A DNA stretch of 64,000 nucleotides from Sphingopyxis macrogoltabida (GTDB lineage: Bacteria > Pseudomonadota > Alphaproteobacteria > Sphingomonadales > Sphingomonadaceae). Both the position numbers and the translations under genes were made by a program. The first letter of the stretch is position 1. Every line of letters begins with the position of its first letter. Positions 45,140-55,673 of the stretch are shown here, piece by piece. The stretch is from contig NZ_CP012700.1 of the NCBI RefSeq assembly GCF_001307295.1, forward strand, positions 4,033,001-4,097,000, written 5' to 3'. Below the pieces are notes generated by a model. That model searched no databases. It worked only from the letters and a program-made list of their open reading frames with translations, and was not told where the DNA came from.

Positions 45140-46465
45140 CTATTCGTCCTCGCCGTCGTCCTTCGGCCGGCGGATTTCGCTAACGAGCAGCTTGTCGATC
45201 TTGCGGCCGTCCATGTCGACGATCTCGAAGCGCCAGCCCTTGTCGCTGAAATGCTCGCCTTCCTCCGGCAAGCGCTTCAGAATGGCAAGCGCATGGCCGG
45301 CGGCGGTCGCATAGTCGCGATCGTCCGCCAGTTCGATTCCCAATCGTTCGGCCATCTGGTCGGCGGGCATCGATCCGGCGATCAGCAGGCTGCCGTCGTC
45401 GCGCTCGACGACGAAGGGTTCGCTGCCGATATCCTGGTCCGACGCGAATTCGCCGGCGATCGCCGCGAGCAGGTCGGCGGGGGTCACCAGTCCTTCGAAA
45501 TGGCCATATTCGTCATGGACGAACAGCATCGGCACGTCGGCCGCGCGCAGGCTTTCGAGCGCGTCCATCGCGTCGATCTGGTCGTGGATGACCTTGGCCG
45601 GCCGGGTCAGCGTTTCAAGGTCGAGCGTGTCGCCGCGGAACAGCGCCGCCGCGATATCGCGCGCCTGCACGACGCCGACGATCTCGTCGACCGAACCGCG
45701 CGCGACGGGGATGCGCGTGTGCGGGGTTTCGAGCAGCTTGGCGCGCACCATGTCGGCGTCCGACACGATTTCGATCCAGTCGACATCCTTGCGCGGCGTC
45801 ATCACTTCGCGCACCGGACGGTCGGCCAGCCGGACGACGCCCGAGATGATCGCGCGCTCGCTTTCCTCGATCACCCCCGATTTCGACGCCTCGGCGACGA
45901 TCAGGTGCAGTTCCTCGGCGGTCACCCGGTCTTCCGATTCGCGGTTGAGGCCGAGCAGGCGAAAGACCAGCGCCGAACTGTTGTCGAGCAGCCAGACGAG
46001 CGGCGCGGCGATTCGCGACAGCCAGTACATCATCGGCGCGACGATGATCGCGATCCGTTCGGGGGCGCGGAGCGCAAATTGTTTGGGCACCAGTTCGCCG
46101 GCGATCAGCGAAGCGTAGGTGGTGAGTGCGATGACCAGCGCGAAGGCCACCGACAAGGCGGTTTCCGCGTCGAACCCGAACAGCGCCTGCAGGCGCTCGG
46201 CCACCGGCTGGCCGAGGCTGGCGCCAGAATAAGCGCCGGTCAGCACGCCGATCAGCGTGATGCCGACCTGCACGGTCGAGAGAAAACGACCGGGGTCCGA
46301 TGCGAGCTGGCGCGCGATCTTCGCGCCGCGGCTGCCGCGCTTTTCGGCGGCCTGCAACCGCGGGTCGCGTGACGAGACGATCGCGAGTTCGGACATGGCG
46401 AAAACGCCGTTGAGGAGGATGAGGATCAGGATGATCACGACATCCGACCAGGGAAAAGGGGTCAT
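45140..46465 (-). CDS. CorC/HlyC-like membrane protein with CBS domains
   Basis: The product has 441 residues: a DUF21 membrane domain (about 1-190, four helices), two CBS domains (about 215-340, with REVMTPRKDVDWIEI), and a C-terminal CorC_HlyC domain (about 350-435). Such proteins are linked to magnesium or cobalt export and, by old annotation, to hemolysins. Transport is more likely than toxin activity. The ribosome site before ATG 46465 is weak. It is a single gene between the repeat and the OmpA lipoprotein gene. Confidence 0.9.
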   Translation of the reverse strand: MTPFPWSDVVIILILILLNGVFAMSELAIVSSRDPRLQAAEKRGSRGAKIARQLASDPGRFLSTVQVGITLIGVLTGAYSGASLGQPVAERLQALFGFDAETALSVAFALVIALTTYASLIAGELVPKQFALRAPERIAIIVAPMMYWLSRIAAPLVWLLDNSSALVFRLLGLNRESEDRVTAEELHLIVAEASKSGVIEESERAIISGVVRLADRPVREVMTPRKDVDWIEIVSDADMVRAKLLETPHTRIPVARGSVDEIVGVVQARDIAAALFRGDTLDLETLTRPAKVIHDQIDAMDALESLRAADVPMLFVHDEYGHFEGLVTPADLLAAIAGEFASDQDIGSEPFVVERDDGSLLIAGSMPADQMAERLGIELADDRDYATAAGHALAILKRLPEEGEHFSDKGWRFEIVDMDGRKIDKLLVSEIRRPKDDGEDE

Positions 46466-46716
46466 GGGAGAATCGAGGGGGGGGCGGTCGTACGGCGCAT
46501 CGGCGCCCGGCCCCTGTCAGCTTCGGTCATGCCTTCCTATAGGCGAAAGGCGACGGGATACACAATGGGATCGGCGCCAGCCGGCCAAGGGGGATCGTCG
46601 CCCGGCTCAGCCGCCGTTCAGCATGATTTTGGAACCAGTTGGCGGGCCAGCTGTTATCGGCACATTGGGCGGCCATCGCAGGACCGGGTCGGACCGCCAA
46701 GCAAGGGAGCGAAAAG

Positions 46717-47406
46717 ATGAAGACCAATATGATCAGGCTCACCATCCTCGCGAGCATCGGCGCGCTGTCGCTGAGCGCCTGCGTCACCGATCCGGTGACT
46801 GGCGAGAAGAAGATTTCAAAGGCCGCGATCGGCGGCGTCGGCGGCGCGCTGGGCGGCTATCTGCTCGGCGATCTCATCGGCGGCAAGAACAGCCGCACCG
46901 AGGAAATCGTCGGCGCGGGCATCGGCGCGGTCGCCGGCGCGGGCGTCGGCTATTATATGGATCAGCAGGAAAAGAAGCTGCGCGAACGTACCGCCGGCAC
47001 CGGCATCGACGTCGAACGGCAGGGCGACCAGCTCGTGCTCAACATGCCCGGCGACGTCACCTTCGATTATAACAGCGCGCTGGTGAAATCGCAGTTTCGC
47101 AGCGCCCTCGACAATGTCGCATCGACGCTCGCCGAATATCCGAGCACCTATATCGACATCTATGGTCACACCGATTCGACCGGCAGCGACAGCTATAACC
47201 AAGGCCTGTCCGAACGCCGCGCCGCGTCGGTCGCCGACTATCTGGGCGGCCGCGGCATCCAACGCGCCCGCATGGCGACGATGGGCTATGGCGAATCGCA
47301 GCTCAAATGTTCGCCCGAACGCAGCGAAGCCGACTATCAATGCAACCGCCGCGTCGAAATCCGCATCGCGCCGGTGACGCAGGCCGATGTGAACGCCGCA
47401 CGCTGA
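46717..47406 (+). CDS. OmpA-family outer membrane lipoprotein with glycine zipper
   Basis: The product has 229 residues. The lipobox LSAC (Cys22) gives a lipid-anchored N-terminus. A glycine-zipper segment (about 36-85, GGVGGALGGYLLGDLIGG and GAGIGAVAGAGVGYY) precedes the OmpA C-terminal domain (about 110-225) with the peptidoglycan-binding YGHTDSTGSDSYNQGLSERRA. It should tether the outer membrane to peptidoglycan. The start ATG 46717 has AAGGGAG 7 bases upstream. Ends in a strong terminator. Confidence 0.92.
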   Translation: MKTNMIRLTILASIGALSLSACVTDPVTGEKKISKAAIGGVGGALGGYLLGDLIGGKNSRTEEIVGAGIGAVAGAGVGYYMDQQEKKLRERTAGTGIDVERQGDQLVLNMPGDVTFDYNSALVKSQFRSALDNVASTLAEYPSTYIDIYGHTDSTGSDSYNQGLSERRAASVADYLGGRGIQRARMATMGYGESQLKCSPERSEADYQCNRRVEIRIAPVTQADVNAAR

Positions 47407-47426
47407 TCTCCACTCCCGTGGACAGG

Positions 47427-47459
47427 AAAGGGCGTCGCCTGTGGGCGGCGCCCTTTTTT
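47427..47459 (+). terminator. Rho-independent terminator of the OmpA lipoprotein gene
   Basis: A 12-13-bp stem with one G-T wobble (47427-47439 with 47443-47455) and a loop of about three bases is followed by a run of six T. It lies 20 bases after the stop and just before the end of the convergent marC-like gene. Confidence 0.9.
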
Positions 47460-47469
47460 GTATGCGCTT

Positions 47470-48099
47470 TTAGGCTAGGCTGGGAAAACTGGCCTTCAGC
47501 CCGTCGATCAGGAACTGCACCGCGAGGGCGGCGAGCAGCACGCCGAGCAGCCGGGTGATCAGCGCCTCGCCCTTATTGCCGATCAACCGCATCAGCGGCC
47601 CCGCCGACAGCAGCGCGGCAAGCGTCAGCAGCAGCACGAGAAGCAACGCGGCGAAGATCACGAAGGCACGGTCGAGCCCGTTGTTTTGCGCCACCAGCAG
47701 CATCACCGACGCGATCGATCCCGGCCCGGCGATCATCGGCATCGCCATCGGAAAGACCGACACATCCTCGATCTCCGGGGTCGCCTTGACCTTTTCGGCC
47801 CGCTGCTCGCGCCGTTCGGTGCGCTTTTCGAACACCATGTCGATCGCGATGATGAACAGCATGACACCGCCCGCGATGCGGAAGCTGTCGAGGTCGATGT
47901 GCAGGAAACTCAGCAGCGCTTCGCCGAACATCGCGAAGAAGACGAGGATGGCGCCCGCGATGATCACGGCGCGGATCGCCATCGACCGGCGCTGTTCGGC
48001 ATTGGCGCCTGTCGTCAGGCTGGCATAGATCGGCGCACAGCCCGGCGGATCGATGATCACGAACAGCGTCACGAAGGCCGAGATGAAGAGGTCGAGCAT
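47470..48099 (-). CDS. MarC family integral membrane protein
   Basis: The product has 209 residues and six membrane segments. The family strings VTLFVIIDPPGCAPIYASLT at the start and FPMAMPMIAGPGSIASVML in the middle are present. The role of MarC proteins is not established; the old link to multiple antibiotic resistance was not upheld. ATG 48099 overlaps the stop of the upstream gene, so it is the last gene in a long minus-strand transcript ending near the shared terminator region. Confidence 0.92.
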   Translation of the reverse strand: MLDLFISAFVTLFVIIDPPGCAPIYASLTTGANAEQRRSMAIRAVIIAGAILVFFAMFGEALLSFLHIDLDSFRIAGGVMLFIIAIDMVFEKRTERREQRAEKVKATPEIEDVSVFPMAMPMIAGPGSIASVMLLVAQNNGLDRAFVIFAALLLVLLLTLAALLSAGPLMRLIGNKGEALITRLLGVLLAALAVQFLIDGLKASFPSLA

Positions 48100-48770
48100 C
48101 AGCGGGGCGCCGCCGCGACGCGGTCGTCGATCACCGGTTGCATCGCGGTGCCGTCCCACATCCGCACCGTGACGCGGCGCGACCCGTCGGCGGCGACGCT
48201 CGACGTCCAGCTCAAAGTCTGGTCGGGCGAAACGCCGACGACCATATCGCCGCCGCCTTCCTCGCCCGCATCGACCGCAACCCCGGGACGCGAACCGCAT
48301 TTCGCCTGCTTCGCTTCGATGAAATCGGGCGCATCGCGCGGCGTCGTCAGCGTGTCGCCATGGTCGAGTACCCAGCGTATCCGGCCCTTCTTGGGATCGC
48401 GCCGCCAGACGGTGGTGAAATAGCCCTGCGCGCCGCCCTTCTGCCACGCGCCGGTGGTGGCGCCGCTATGGCCGTCGCAACTGATATAGACGGCGTGCGG
48501 CTGCCATTTGACCGCCTCGGCCGGGTCCTTCTGCGATTTGAGCCAGTCCAGCGCGACGACGCGCTGCGGCACGAACATCACCGCATCGGGCGCGGCCGTC
48601 TCGCGAAACGCCGTCCACTGGCCCTTTTCCTGCGCCAGCCGGGCAAAGGCGATTTCGGCGGCGATATAGGCGCTGGGGTTCGGCGCCAGCGGCCGGTCGC
48701 GCTCGCGCGCCGCCGCGCCGCCGATCGCGATCGCCGACGACAGAACCGCGGCGATCAGCAAACGCCGCAT
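48099..48770 (-). CDS. Exported protein of unknown function, NTF2/SnoaL-like
   Basis: The product has 223 residues. A signal peptide ([21 protein letters not shown]) is followed by a domain with an N-terminal helix and the strings AFRETAAPDAVMFVPQ and YFTTVWRRDPKKGRIRWVLDHGD, which suggest the NTF2/DUF4440-like cone fold. No catalytic residues can be named. It overlaps folD at its start (ATG/TGA) and marC at its end, so it is translated in tandem with them, though its periplasmic location gives no shared pathway. Confidence 0.8.
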   Translation of the reverse strand: MRRLLIAAVLSSAIAIGGAAARERDRPLAPNPSAYIAAEIAFARLAQEKGQWTAFRETAAPDAVMFVPQRVVALDWLKSQKDPAEAVKWQPHAVYISCDGHSGATTGAWQKGGAQGYFTTVWRRDPKKGRIRWVLDHGDTLTTPRDAPDFIEAKQAKCGSRPGVAVDAGEEGGGDMVVGVSPDQTLSWTSSVAADGSRRVTVRMWDGTAMQPVIDDRVAAAPR

Positions 48771-49666
48771 CAGAAACCCTCCGGGTCGGCGAGCCCGGCG
48801 CGGCGATGCGCGGCGACGAGCGTGTTGCGCAGCAGGCACGCGATCGTCATCGGACCGACGCCGCCGGGCACCGGGGTGACCGCCGCCGCGACCGATGCCG
48901 CGCCCGCATAGTCGACGTCTCCGACCAGCCGGCCTTTCGCGGCGCCCTCGGCGGGCGGCAGGCGGTTGATGCCGACGTCGATCACCGTCGCGCCGGGCTT
49001 GATCCAGTCGGCCTTCACCATCTCCGGACGCCCGACCGCCGCGACGACGATGTCGGCGCGGCGCACGACATCGGCAAGGTCCTGCGTCCGGCTATGCGCG
49101 ATGGTGACGGTGCAATTGGCGCCGAGCAGCAGCGCCGCCATCGGCTTGCCGACGAGGATCGAGCGGCCGATCACCACCGCATCCTTGCCCGAAAGGTCGC
49201 CGAGCCGGTCCTGCAGCAGCAGCAGGCAGCCATAGGGCGTGCAGGGGACCATCCCGGCGATGCCGAGCGCCAGGCGGCCCGCGCTGACCGGAGTCAGCCC
49301 ATCGACATCCTTGTCGGGGTGGATCGTCGCGACCGCCGCCTGTTCGTCGAGATGGCCGGGAAGCGGCAATTGCAGCAGGATGCCGTCGACGCTGTCGTCG
49401 GCGTTGAGCTGGCGCAGCAGCGTTTCGACCTCGTCCTGCGTCGCTGTGGCGGGCAGGCGATGCTCGAAGCTCGCCATGCCGGCGGCGACCGTCGCCTTGC
49501 CCTTCGACCCGACATAGACCGCGCTCGCCGGATCGTCGCCGACGAGGACGACCGCGAGACCGGGCACCCGGCCCGTCGCGGCGGCGAAGGCGGGAACCGC
49601 ATCGGCGATCCGTGCGCGCAGGCCGGCGGCGAACGCCTTGCCGTCGATGACGTCCGCGGCGGTCAT
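48770..49666 (-). CDS. folD: Methylenetetrahydrofolate dehydrogenase/methenyltetrahydrofolate cyclohydrolase
   Basis: The product has 298 residues, normal for FolD. It has the catalytic lysine region VYVGSKGKA (near 55), [19 protein letters not shown], and the NADP loop [17 protein letters not shown], plus the C-terminal [19 protein letters not shown]. It interconverts one-carbon forms of tetrahydrofolate in the cytoplasm. It starts one base after the yggT stop and overlaps the next gene. Confidence 0.97.
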   Translation of the reverse strand: MTAADVIDGKAFAAGLRARIADAVPAFAAATGRVPGLAVVLVGDDPASAVYVGSKGKATVAAGMASFEHRLPATATQDEVETLLRQLNADDSVDGILLQLPLPGHLDEQAAVATIHPDKDVDGLTPVSAGRLALGIAGMVPCTPYGCLLLLQDRLGDLSGKDAVVIGRSILVGKPMAALLLGANCTVTIAHSRTQDLADVVRRADIVVAAVGRPEMVKADWIKPGATVIDVGINRLPPAEGAAKGRLVGDVDYAGAASVAAAVTPVPGGVGPMTIACLLRNTLVAAHRRAGLADPEGF

Positions 49667-49667
49667 G

Positions 49668-49976
49668 TCAGGCCACCCCGGCGTTCATGCCGAGCTGATA
49701 GAGATAGGAGATCACCGGCCCCTGCAGGATGATGATCAGGATCAGCACGACCATCGGCGTCAGGTCAAGCCCTCCGAAATCGGGCATGATCCGCCGGAAA
49801 GGGCGATAGAGCGGCTCGGTAATCCGTTCGAGCACATTCCAGAGCTGCGCCACGAAATCATTGTGGGTGTTGATGACGTTGAAGGCGATCAGCCACGACA
49901 TCACCGCCTGCACGATGATGATCCACCACAGCACGTTGAGGATGATCGACAGGATTTGCAGCAACATTACGTACAT
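49668..49976 (-). CDS. YggT family membrane protein
   Basis: The product has 102 residues with two hydrophobic segments (about 5-30 and 72-95) separated by a loop containing the YggT pattern [30 protein letters not shown]. Family members are inner membrane proteins; roles in osmotic stress or cell division site placement have been suggested in other phyla. The start ATG 49976 has GGAGA upstream. It lies 41 bases after argB and 1 base before folD. Confidence 0.93.
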   Translation of the reverse strand: MYVMLLQILSIILNVLWWIIIVQAVMSWLIAFNVINTHNDFVAQLWNVLERITEPLYRPFRRIMPDFGGLDLTPMVVLILIIILQGPVISYLYQLGMNAGVA

Positions 49977-50017
49977 CAGGGTCTCCGGCCAGGCTGGTGT
50001 CGGGTCGTAGCCCCCTC

Positions 50018-50926
50018 CTAGCGGTGAATGAGCGTGCCTGCACCCCTGGCGGTGAAAATTTCGAGCAGCATCGCATGCGGGATGCGTCCGTCGAGGATGA
50101 CCGCCGCCTCGACCCCGGCATCGACCGCGGCGACGCACGTCTCGACCTTCGGGATCATGCCGCCGGTGATCGTCCCGTCGCCCTTCAGCGCCTCGATCGC
50201 CGGGCGGTCGAGATCGGTAAGAAGTGCGCCCGACTTGTCGAGCACACCCGAAACGTCGGTAAGGAGGAAAAAGCGCTTCGCGCCAAGCGCGCCGGCGATT
50301 GCTCCCGCCATCGTGTCGGCGTTGATGTTGTAGGTCGCGCCGTCGGCGCCCAGCGCGACGGGCGCGATGACCGGGATGAAATTATCCTTGGTCAGATTGG
50401 CGAGGATCGTCGGGTCGACCGCCACCGGCTCGCCGACGAAGCCGAGGTCGACGTGGCGCTCGATCCCCGAATTGGGGTCGGGTTCGCTGCGATGGACCTT
50501 TTCGGCGAGCACCAGATTGGCGTCCTTGCCCGAAATGCCGACCGCGCGGCCGCCGAGCCCGGCGATCCAGCCGACGATTTCCTTGTTGATCTTGCCCGCC
50601 AGCACCATTTCGGCAACCTCGGCGGTCGCAGCATCGGTGACACGCAGCCCGCCGACGAACTGCGATTCGATGCCGAGCTGTTTCAGCATCGCGCCGATCT
50701 GCGGCCCGCCGCCGTGGACGACGACCGGATTGATGCCGACCGCCTTCAGCAGCACGACATCCTCGGCGAAATCGCGCTGCGCTTCGGGATCGCCCATCGC
50801 GTGGCCGCCATATTTGATCACGAAGGTCTCGCCGGCATAACGCTGCAGATAGGGCAGCGCCTCGACGAGCGTTTCCGCCTTGGCGAGCAGGTCGGGCATT
50901 TTCGAGGGGTCAGTCACAGGGGTCAT
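50018..50926 (-). CDS. argB: Acetylglutamate kinase
   Basis: The product has 302 residues. It has the kinase strings [48 protein letters not shown] and the C-terminal [16 protein letters not shown]. It phosphorylates N-acetylglutamate in arginine synthesis. The N-terminal extension relative to the E. coli enzyme, common in arginine-sensitive hexameric forms, suggests feedback inhibition by arginine, which is an inference. Its ATG overlaps the stop of the yhhQ-like gene by four bases. Confidence 0.96.
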   Translation of the reverse strand: MTPVTDPSKMPDLLAKAETLVEALPYLQRYAGETFVIKYGGHAMGDPEAQRDFAEDVVLLKAVGINPVVVHGGGPQIGAMLKQLGIESQFVGGLRVTDAATAEVAEMVLAGKINKEIVGWIAGLGGRAVGISGKDANLVLAEKVHRSEPDPNSGIERHVDLGFVGEPVAVDPTILANLTKDNFIPVIAPVALGADGATYNINADTMAGAIAGALGAKRFFLLTDVSGVLDKSGALLTDLDRPAIEALKGDGTITGGMIPKVETCVAAVDAGVEAAVILDGRIPHAMLLEIFTARGAGTLIHR

Positions 50927-51570
50927 TCCGCATTCTTTGTATCGAGGCGGCGGCCGATCGCGACCACCGCCATCACGAGCAACGGCACCATTACCGCCGA
51001 CAGCACCACCTTGGCGATCATCTGGCCGAGCATCAGGTCGCCGATCGGCCGCACGCCATAGAAGCTGACCGTGATGAAGATCAGCGTATCGATGATCTGG
51101 CTCAAGGCCGCCGCGACGAACCCGCGCAGCGGCAGCAGCCGGCCGTTGTTCGCGGTCATCCGCGAAAACAGCCAGACGTTGAGGCTGACCGAGACGCCAT
51201 AGGCGAGAATGCCCGCCGCCATCATCCGCCAGCCCTGGCCGACGATGATCGGAAACGCCTCCTTCGCGGGCTCGTACATTCCCGCGTCGGTCGGCAATTG
51301 CAGCACGAACACGGTGAGGATAATCGCGAGGATCAGCGGAATGAAGCCCAGCCGCACCAGCCGGTCGGCGACGACGCGCCCGTGCAGTTCGGCGATACCG
51401 CTCGAAATCGCGATCAGGGTCAGGAAGGGAAAGATGCCCGCCTCGACCGCCAGCGGCCCGAGCGCGACCTGCTTCGCGCCCAGAAAGCCGCCGAGCGGCA
51501 CCATGCCGCCATAGAGGATCGCGAAGAGCAGCAGGGAGGGCGCGATCACGCGCGGGGAGCCTTGTTCCAT
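50923..51570 (-). CDS. yhhQ: Queuosine precursor transporter (VUT/YhhQ family)
   Basis: The product has 215 residues and six or so hydrophobic segments. The family pattern is clear: an N-terminal [58 protein letters not shown], and [16 protein letters not shown]. Members import queuine precursors such as preQ0 or preQ1 for tRNA modification. A glutamyl-queuosine tRNA synthetase gene lies 11 kb away in the window. It sits 44 bases after the S9 peptidase gene and is coupled to argB. Confidence 0.9.
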   Translation of the reverse strand: MEQGSPRVIAPSLLLFAILYGGMVPLGGFLGAKQVALGPLAVEAGIFPFLTLIAISSGIAELHGRVVADRLVRLGFIPLILAIILTVFVLQLPTDAGMYEPAKEAFPIIVGQGWRMMAAGILAYGVSVSLNVWLFSRMTANNGRLLPLRGFVAAALSQIIDTLIFITVSFYGVRPIGDLMLGQMIAKVVLSAVMVPLLVMAVVAIGRRLDTKNAE

Positions 51571-51614
51571 CGGCGCCGCTTAATCGCTTTTGCGGGCGCT
51601 GGAAAGATGCGCGC

Positions 51615-53585
51615 TCAATCGGACGGGTTATCCTTTCCATCGGGCGGATTATATTTTTGCAGGAAGCTTTCCATTGCCGTCAGCAGCGTCATTCGGTCGG
51701 CCTCGCGGCTGAAATAATGGTCGGCAAGCGGGACCGACACGAACTCGACCGCTTTTCCCGCCTTCGTCATCGCCGCGTGCATCTTCACCGACTGGACATG
51801 ATCGACGGTGGCGTCCTTCCTGCCGTGGATCAACAGCAGCGGCGCCTTGATCCGGTCGATCGCGTGGATCGGCGACACGGCGGCAAAATCGGGCGTCATC
51901 TTCTCCCACTGGCCGCGATAGAGGCGGCCGCGCGTGCTGCGGGCGAAATCGTTGACCTCGCGCCGCAGGTTGGCGACGCCGGCGATCGAAATGGCGCAGC
52001 GATAGAGATCGGGATCCTTGGCGATGCCCCACATCGCCGCGTAGCCGCCGTAGGAGCCCCCGACGATGCAGACGCGTTTCGGATCGGCGATCCCTTCCTT
52101 CACCGCCCACTCGACACCGTCGCTGACATCGTCCTGCATCGCAAAGCCCAGCTGCCCCTGCCCGGCGCGTTCGAAGGCCGCCCCGTAACCGGTCGAGCCG
52201 CGGAAATTCGGCTGGAGAACGCCATAGCCGCGCTCGGCCAGGAACTGCGCCCAATAGTCATAGTCCAGCGCGTCGTGCGCCCAGGGCCCACCGTGCGGCA
52301 TGACGATGAAAGGCAGCGGCGTTGCGGTGCGATGGCGGGGCAAGGTGAGTACGCCTTCGATCGCTAGGCCGTCGCGGGCCTTGTACTGCACCATTTTTGC
52401 CCGTGAAAGCCGCTTGCTGCCGATCGCCTCGTTCATCTCCGCCAGTTTGGCAAGATTGCCCGAGACGGTGTCATAATAGAATAAAAGGCCCGGATTTTCG
52501 GGCGTACTGACCCTCACGAGCATCTTCGCGAGGTCCTGGCTGTAGCTTTCGATCCGGACGACAGCCATCGGCGCGCGGCCGTCGAGCTCCTTCTGGTGCG
52601 CCGCCATGACGGGATCGAGCCAGTGTACCGGCCGCGCCGGGTCGTTCGTATAGACGCCAAGCAGCTTCGACCCGTCAACGGACAGCGCGAGGCCTTCGAT
52701 ATTGGCGCCCTTGGCGGCATAGACGGTGCGAATATGCCGCCCGGTAACAATGTCGACTTCGGTTACGACGGATCGCCCGTCGGCGCCCTCGGCAATGGCA
52801 AAGCCGTTATCACCGCCCGGAACGAATAGAAACGGGACGCGTAGATCCTCTTCGTCGCGCAGCTGTGCGCTATCGACCGCCTGAAAAACGTCCTTGCCGG
52901 CCGACCGGTAGAGGAGCGCCGCCTTCGTAGTTTGGTCGCGATAATGGATGCCGTAACGAACTTGGCCCAGGTGATCAGCGCCCCAGTCAAGCACGCCCTC
53001 CCGTCCCTTTTCTTCCAGCCGCTTGCGTCCGGACGTTACATCGACGCGATAGACTGCGGGCCAAAATTCGGGCGAGCTGTAGATTGAATTTTGCGCCGCC
53101 ACGAGGATCTCGGTACTGCCGTCGGCCGGCACCCACAGCAGATTTGCCGTATTCTGCCCGTTCAGATCCCAGAGCAGCTTGGTCACCTTGCCCGTCGTGC
53201 GGCTGATCCCGACGAGGCGTGAAATATACCATCGATCGCCCGTGACCTGTTGCAACGCGGTGACACCTGCGATGACGTTGTCGTTGCCGACCCAGCGTAG
53301 CCAGCCAACTTCGGCATCGTCCGGGAGCTTGATGATCACCGCCGTGCTGAAATCGCTGCCGATCTCGTGCAGGACGATGCGCTGTTCGCCACGGACGGCA
53401 AAAAGCCCTGCCAGATGTCTGCCGTCGGGAGACAATCGAGCGCCTTCAACGAAGGGCAACTCGGCAAAAGCCTGTGTCGGCAGCGGCGCAGTCGCCGCCG
53501 GTGCTGGAGAAGGCGATCCAGGTTCGGCCGCCGCTGCCGCCATCATGCCCGCCAATAGGCCCGTCAGAACCAGGAACCACCGCAT
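51615..53585 (-). CDS. Exported S9 family peptidase (prolyl oligopeptidase/acylaminoacyl peptidase type)
   Basis: The product has 656 residues. A signal peptide ([20 protein letters not shown]) and a Pro/Ala linker precede an N-terminal beta-propeller-like half (about 40-380) and the C-terminal alpha/beta hydrolase (about 390-650). The catalytic triad is Ser511 (GGSYGGYAA), Asp591 (HGRKDATVD) and His623 (ADHYFS). It should cleave short peptides in the periplasm. The start ATG 53585 has AAGGGGGGG upstream. It leads the seven-gene minus-strand run to marC and is divergent from the nucleoside transporter. Confidence 0.92.
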   Translation of the reverse strand: MRWFLVLTGLLAGMMAAAAAEPGSPSPAPAATAPLPTQAFAELPFVEGARLSPDGRHLAGLFAVRGEQRIVLHEIGSDFSTAVIIKLPDDAEVGWLRWVGNDNVIAGVTALQQVTGDRWYISRLVGISRTTGKVTKLLWDLNGQNTANLLWVPADGSTEILVAAQNSIYSSPEFWPAVYRVDVTSGRKRLEEKGREGVLDWGADHLGQVRYGIHYRDQTTKAALLYRSAGKDVFQAVDSAQLRDEEDLRVPFLFVPGGDNGFAIAEGADGRSVVTEVDIVTGRHIRTVYAAKGANIEGLALSVDGSKLLGVYTNDPARPVHWLDPVMAAHQKELDGRAPMAVVRIESYSQDLAKMLVRVSTPENPGLLFYYDTVSGNLAKLAEMNEAIGSKRLSRAKMVQYKARDGLAIEGVLTLPRHRTATPLPFIVMPHGGPWAHDALDYDYWAQFLAERGYGVLQPNFRGSTGYGAAFERAGQGQLGFAMQDDVSDGVEWAVKEGIADPKRVCIVGGSYGGYAAMWGIAKDPDLYRCAISIAGVANLRREVNDFARSTRGRLYRGQWEKMTPDFAAVSPIHAIDRIKAPLLLIHGRKDATVDHVQSVKMHAAMTKAGKAVEFVSVPLADHYFSREADRMTLLTAMESFLQKYNPPDGKDNPSD

Positions 53586-53734
53586 GATCACCCCCCCCTT
53601 CAACAGCCTGTAACTACAAACCAATTCACCGCGCGCCAAGCCCGATAGCGCGACGCGCACCGCTGCGATTCCCTTGCCCCGCCGCCAAAGCCCGTTAGAC
53701 AGGCGGCATCATCTTGGCGGAGACGCGGCGGACT

Positions 53735-54976
53735 ATGGAACGGTTTATCGGATTGCTCGGCATCGTCGCGCTGCTGGCGATTGCCCTGCTGTTTTCGTCG
53801 AATCGCCGCTGGATCCGCCTGCGCGTCGTCGTGCCCGCCTTCCTGCTGCAGGCCGGCTTCGCGCTGCTGGTGATCGGGACGCCATGGGGCCGCGCGATCA
53901 TCCAAGCGATGTCGAGCGGCGTGTCGAACCTGCTCGGCTATGCCAAGGCCGGAACCGATTTCATCTTCGGGCCGCTCGCCTCGCCCGAAATCGGCGCCAA
54001 CAGCTTTGCAATCGCGGCGCTGCCCGTGATCATCTTTTTCGCCTCGCTGATCTCGATCCTCTATTATCTCGGCATCATGCAGCTGGTGATCAAATGGGTC
54101 GGCGGCGCGATCCAGACGATCACCGGCATCACCAAAGTCGAAAGCCTCGGCGCCGCGGCGAATATCTTCGTCGGCCAGAGCGAAAGCCCGCTCGTCATCC
54201 GTCCCTATCTCGCGGGGCTGACGCCGTCGCAGCTGTTCACCGTCATGACCGTCGGCATGGCGGGGGTCGCGGGGACGATTCTCGGCGCCTATGCCAGCAT
54301 GATCGGCGAGCAATTGCTGCCCTATCTGCTCGCGGCCAGCTTCATGTCGGCGCCGGGCGGCATCCTGATGGCCAAGATCATGATGCCCGACGATCCCAAG
54401 GACATCGGCATCGAACCCGTGATCATGCCCGAGGCGAGCCACGACGAGGAGCGCCCCGCGAACATCATCATGGCGGCGGCGCAGGGTGCGCAGACGGGGG
54501 TCAAGCTGGCGGTCGCGGTCGGCGCGATGGTGCTCGCCTTCGTCGCACTCGTCGCCCTCGCCAATGGGCTGCTCGCGGGCATCGGCGGCTGGTTCGGCTA
54601 TCCCGACCTGTCCTTTCAGGCGGTGATCGGCGCGATCTTTCGTCCCGTCATGTGGCTGATGGGGGTGCCGTGGGACGAAAGTGCCGTCGCGGGCGGCCTG
54701 TTCGGGACCAAGGTCGTGCTCAACGAATTCGTCGCCTTCATCGACCTCGGCAAGGTGCAGGGCGATTTGTCGGCGATCTCGGTCGCGATCGCGACCTTTG
54801 CGCTGTGCGGCTTTGCCAATTTCTCGAGCATCGCGATCCAGATGGCGGTGACCGGCGGACTCGCCCCGAACCAGCGGCCGATGATCGCGCGGCTCGGGCT
54901 GAAGGCGCTGCTCGCGGGCAGCCTGTCAAACCTGATGTCCGCGGCTCTGGCAGGGCTGATGCTCGGGCTGATGTAG
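53735..54976 (+). CDS. Concentrative nucleoside transporter (NupC/CNT family)
   Basis: The product has 413 residues, eight or more membrane segments and the CNT strings FVGQSESPLVIRPYL, LAASFMSAPGGILMAKIM, GTKVVLNEFVAF and CGFANFSSIAIQMAVTGGLAPNQRP. It imports nucleosides with protons or sodium. The start is ATG 53735; a TTG at 53714 would add seven residues. Divergent from the S9 peptidase. Confidence 0.95.
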   Translation: MERFIGLLGIVALLAIALLFSSNRRWIRLRVVVPAFLLQAGFALLVIGTPWGRAIIQAMSSGVSNLLGYAKAGTDFIFGPLASPEIGANSFAIAALPVIIFFASLISILYYLGIMQLVIKWVGGAIQTITGITKVESLGAAANIFVGQSESPLVIRPYLAGLTPSQLFTVMTVGMAGVAGTILGAYASMIGEQLLPYLLAASFMSAPGGILMAKIMMPDDPKDIGIEPVIMPEASHDEERPANIIMAAAQGAQTGVKLAVAVGAMVLAFVALVALANGLLAGIGGWFGYPDLSFQAVIGAIFRPVMWLMGVPWDESAVAGGLFGTKVVLNEFVAFIDLGKVQGDLSAISVAIATFALCGFANFSSIAIQMAVTGGLAPNQRPMIARLGLKALLAGSLSNLMSAALAGLMLGLM

Positions 54977-55056
54977 CCGGATTGCAAATCGGGCCGGTGT
55001 GACGTAGCCTTCCCCGGGACCAGCAGTGACCTTTGGCAGGGAAAGGTTTTGCGGTG

Positions 55057-55671
55057 ATGCGACTTTCATTCCCATGGAAAGCGGCGGCGGGAATTATCCT
55101 GATCGCCGGGAGCGGCATGCTGACGACCAGCACGGCGCAGATTCCCGACGAACGGCGGTACCGGCCGCCCGAAGCCACCATCTATCGCGATGCCGCCTAC
55201 CGCGGCCCCGCAGTGTTCATCGGCGAGGCCAAGTCCAACCTCGGCCTCGCGTGGCCGGTCAATTCGATCCGGGTCGCCAGCGGCCGCTGGGAATTGTGCG
55301 AAAAGACGCGCTATCGCGGTACCTGCCGGACGGTCGAGCGCGACACCCCGATGCTCGGCAACGTCCTGCGCGGGCTGACCATCCAGTCGATCCGCCCCGT
55401 TGGATCGGGGGGTGGCGGCTGGAACCCCAACCCGCCCGCGAACGATCAGGTCGTGCGTGGCAATTTCGCCGAATTCCATACCCAGCCCGGCACTGGCGGC
55501 TACCGCGTTCTCGCCTGCGCCAGCGGATCGTCGACCGCCAATTGCGCCGCGCGCACCGCCGACAGCTGGTGCCGCTCCGTCGGCTGGAACGGCTCGGCGC
55601 GCGAGCATATGGAAACGGTCGCGAACCGCGTCTATCTCGCCGACGTGCTGTGCGTCCGCTCGGGCTATTGA
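55057..55671 (+). CDS. Exported beta/gamma-crystallin-like protein
   Basis: The product has 204 residues. A signal peptide (to about AQIPDE, residue 30) is followed by a segment (about 40-105) with ATIYRDAAYRGPAVFIG and WELCEKTRYRGTCRTVERD, the Greek-key pattern of beta/gamma-crystallins. A second domain (about 125-204) has four cysteines in CASGSSTANCAARTADSWCRSVGW. Bacterial crystallin domains often bind calcium, but the canonical (N/D)(N/D)XX(S/T)S motif is not clear here. It is 2 bases before the lipoprotein gene, so they are co-transcribed. Confidence 0.85.
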   Translation: MRLSFPWKAAAGIILIAGSGMLTTSTAQIPDERRYRPPEATIYRDAAYRGPAVFIGEAKSNLGLAWPVNSIRVASGRWELCEKTRYRGTCRTVERDTPMLGNVLRGLTIQSIRPVGSGGGGWNPNPPANDQVVRGNFAEFHTQPGTGGYRVLACASGSSTANCAARTADSWCRSVGWNGSAREHMETVANRVYLADVLCVRSGY

Positions 55672-55673
55672 CG

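Noticed and set aside
50018..51640. 540-codon frame joining argB to upstream sequence, apparently a fusion
   Set aside because: The extra 238 residues are an out-of-frame reading of the yhhQ-like gene; argB has its own ATG at 50926 with a four-base overlap typical of coupled genes.
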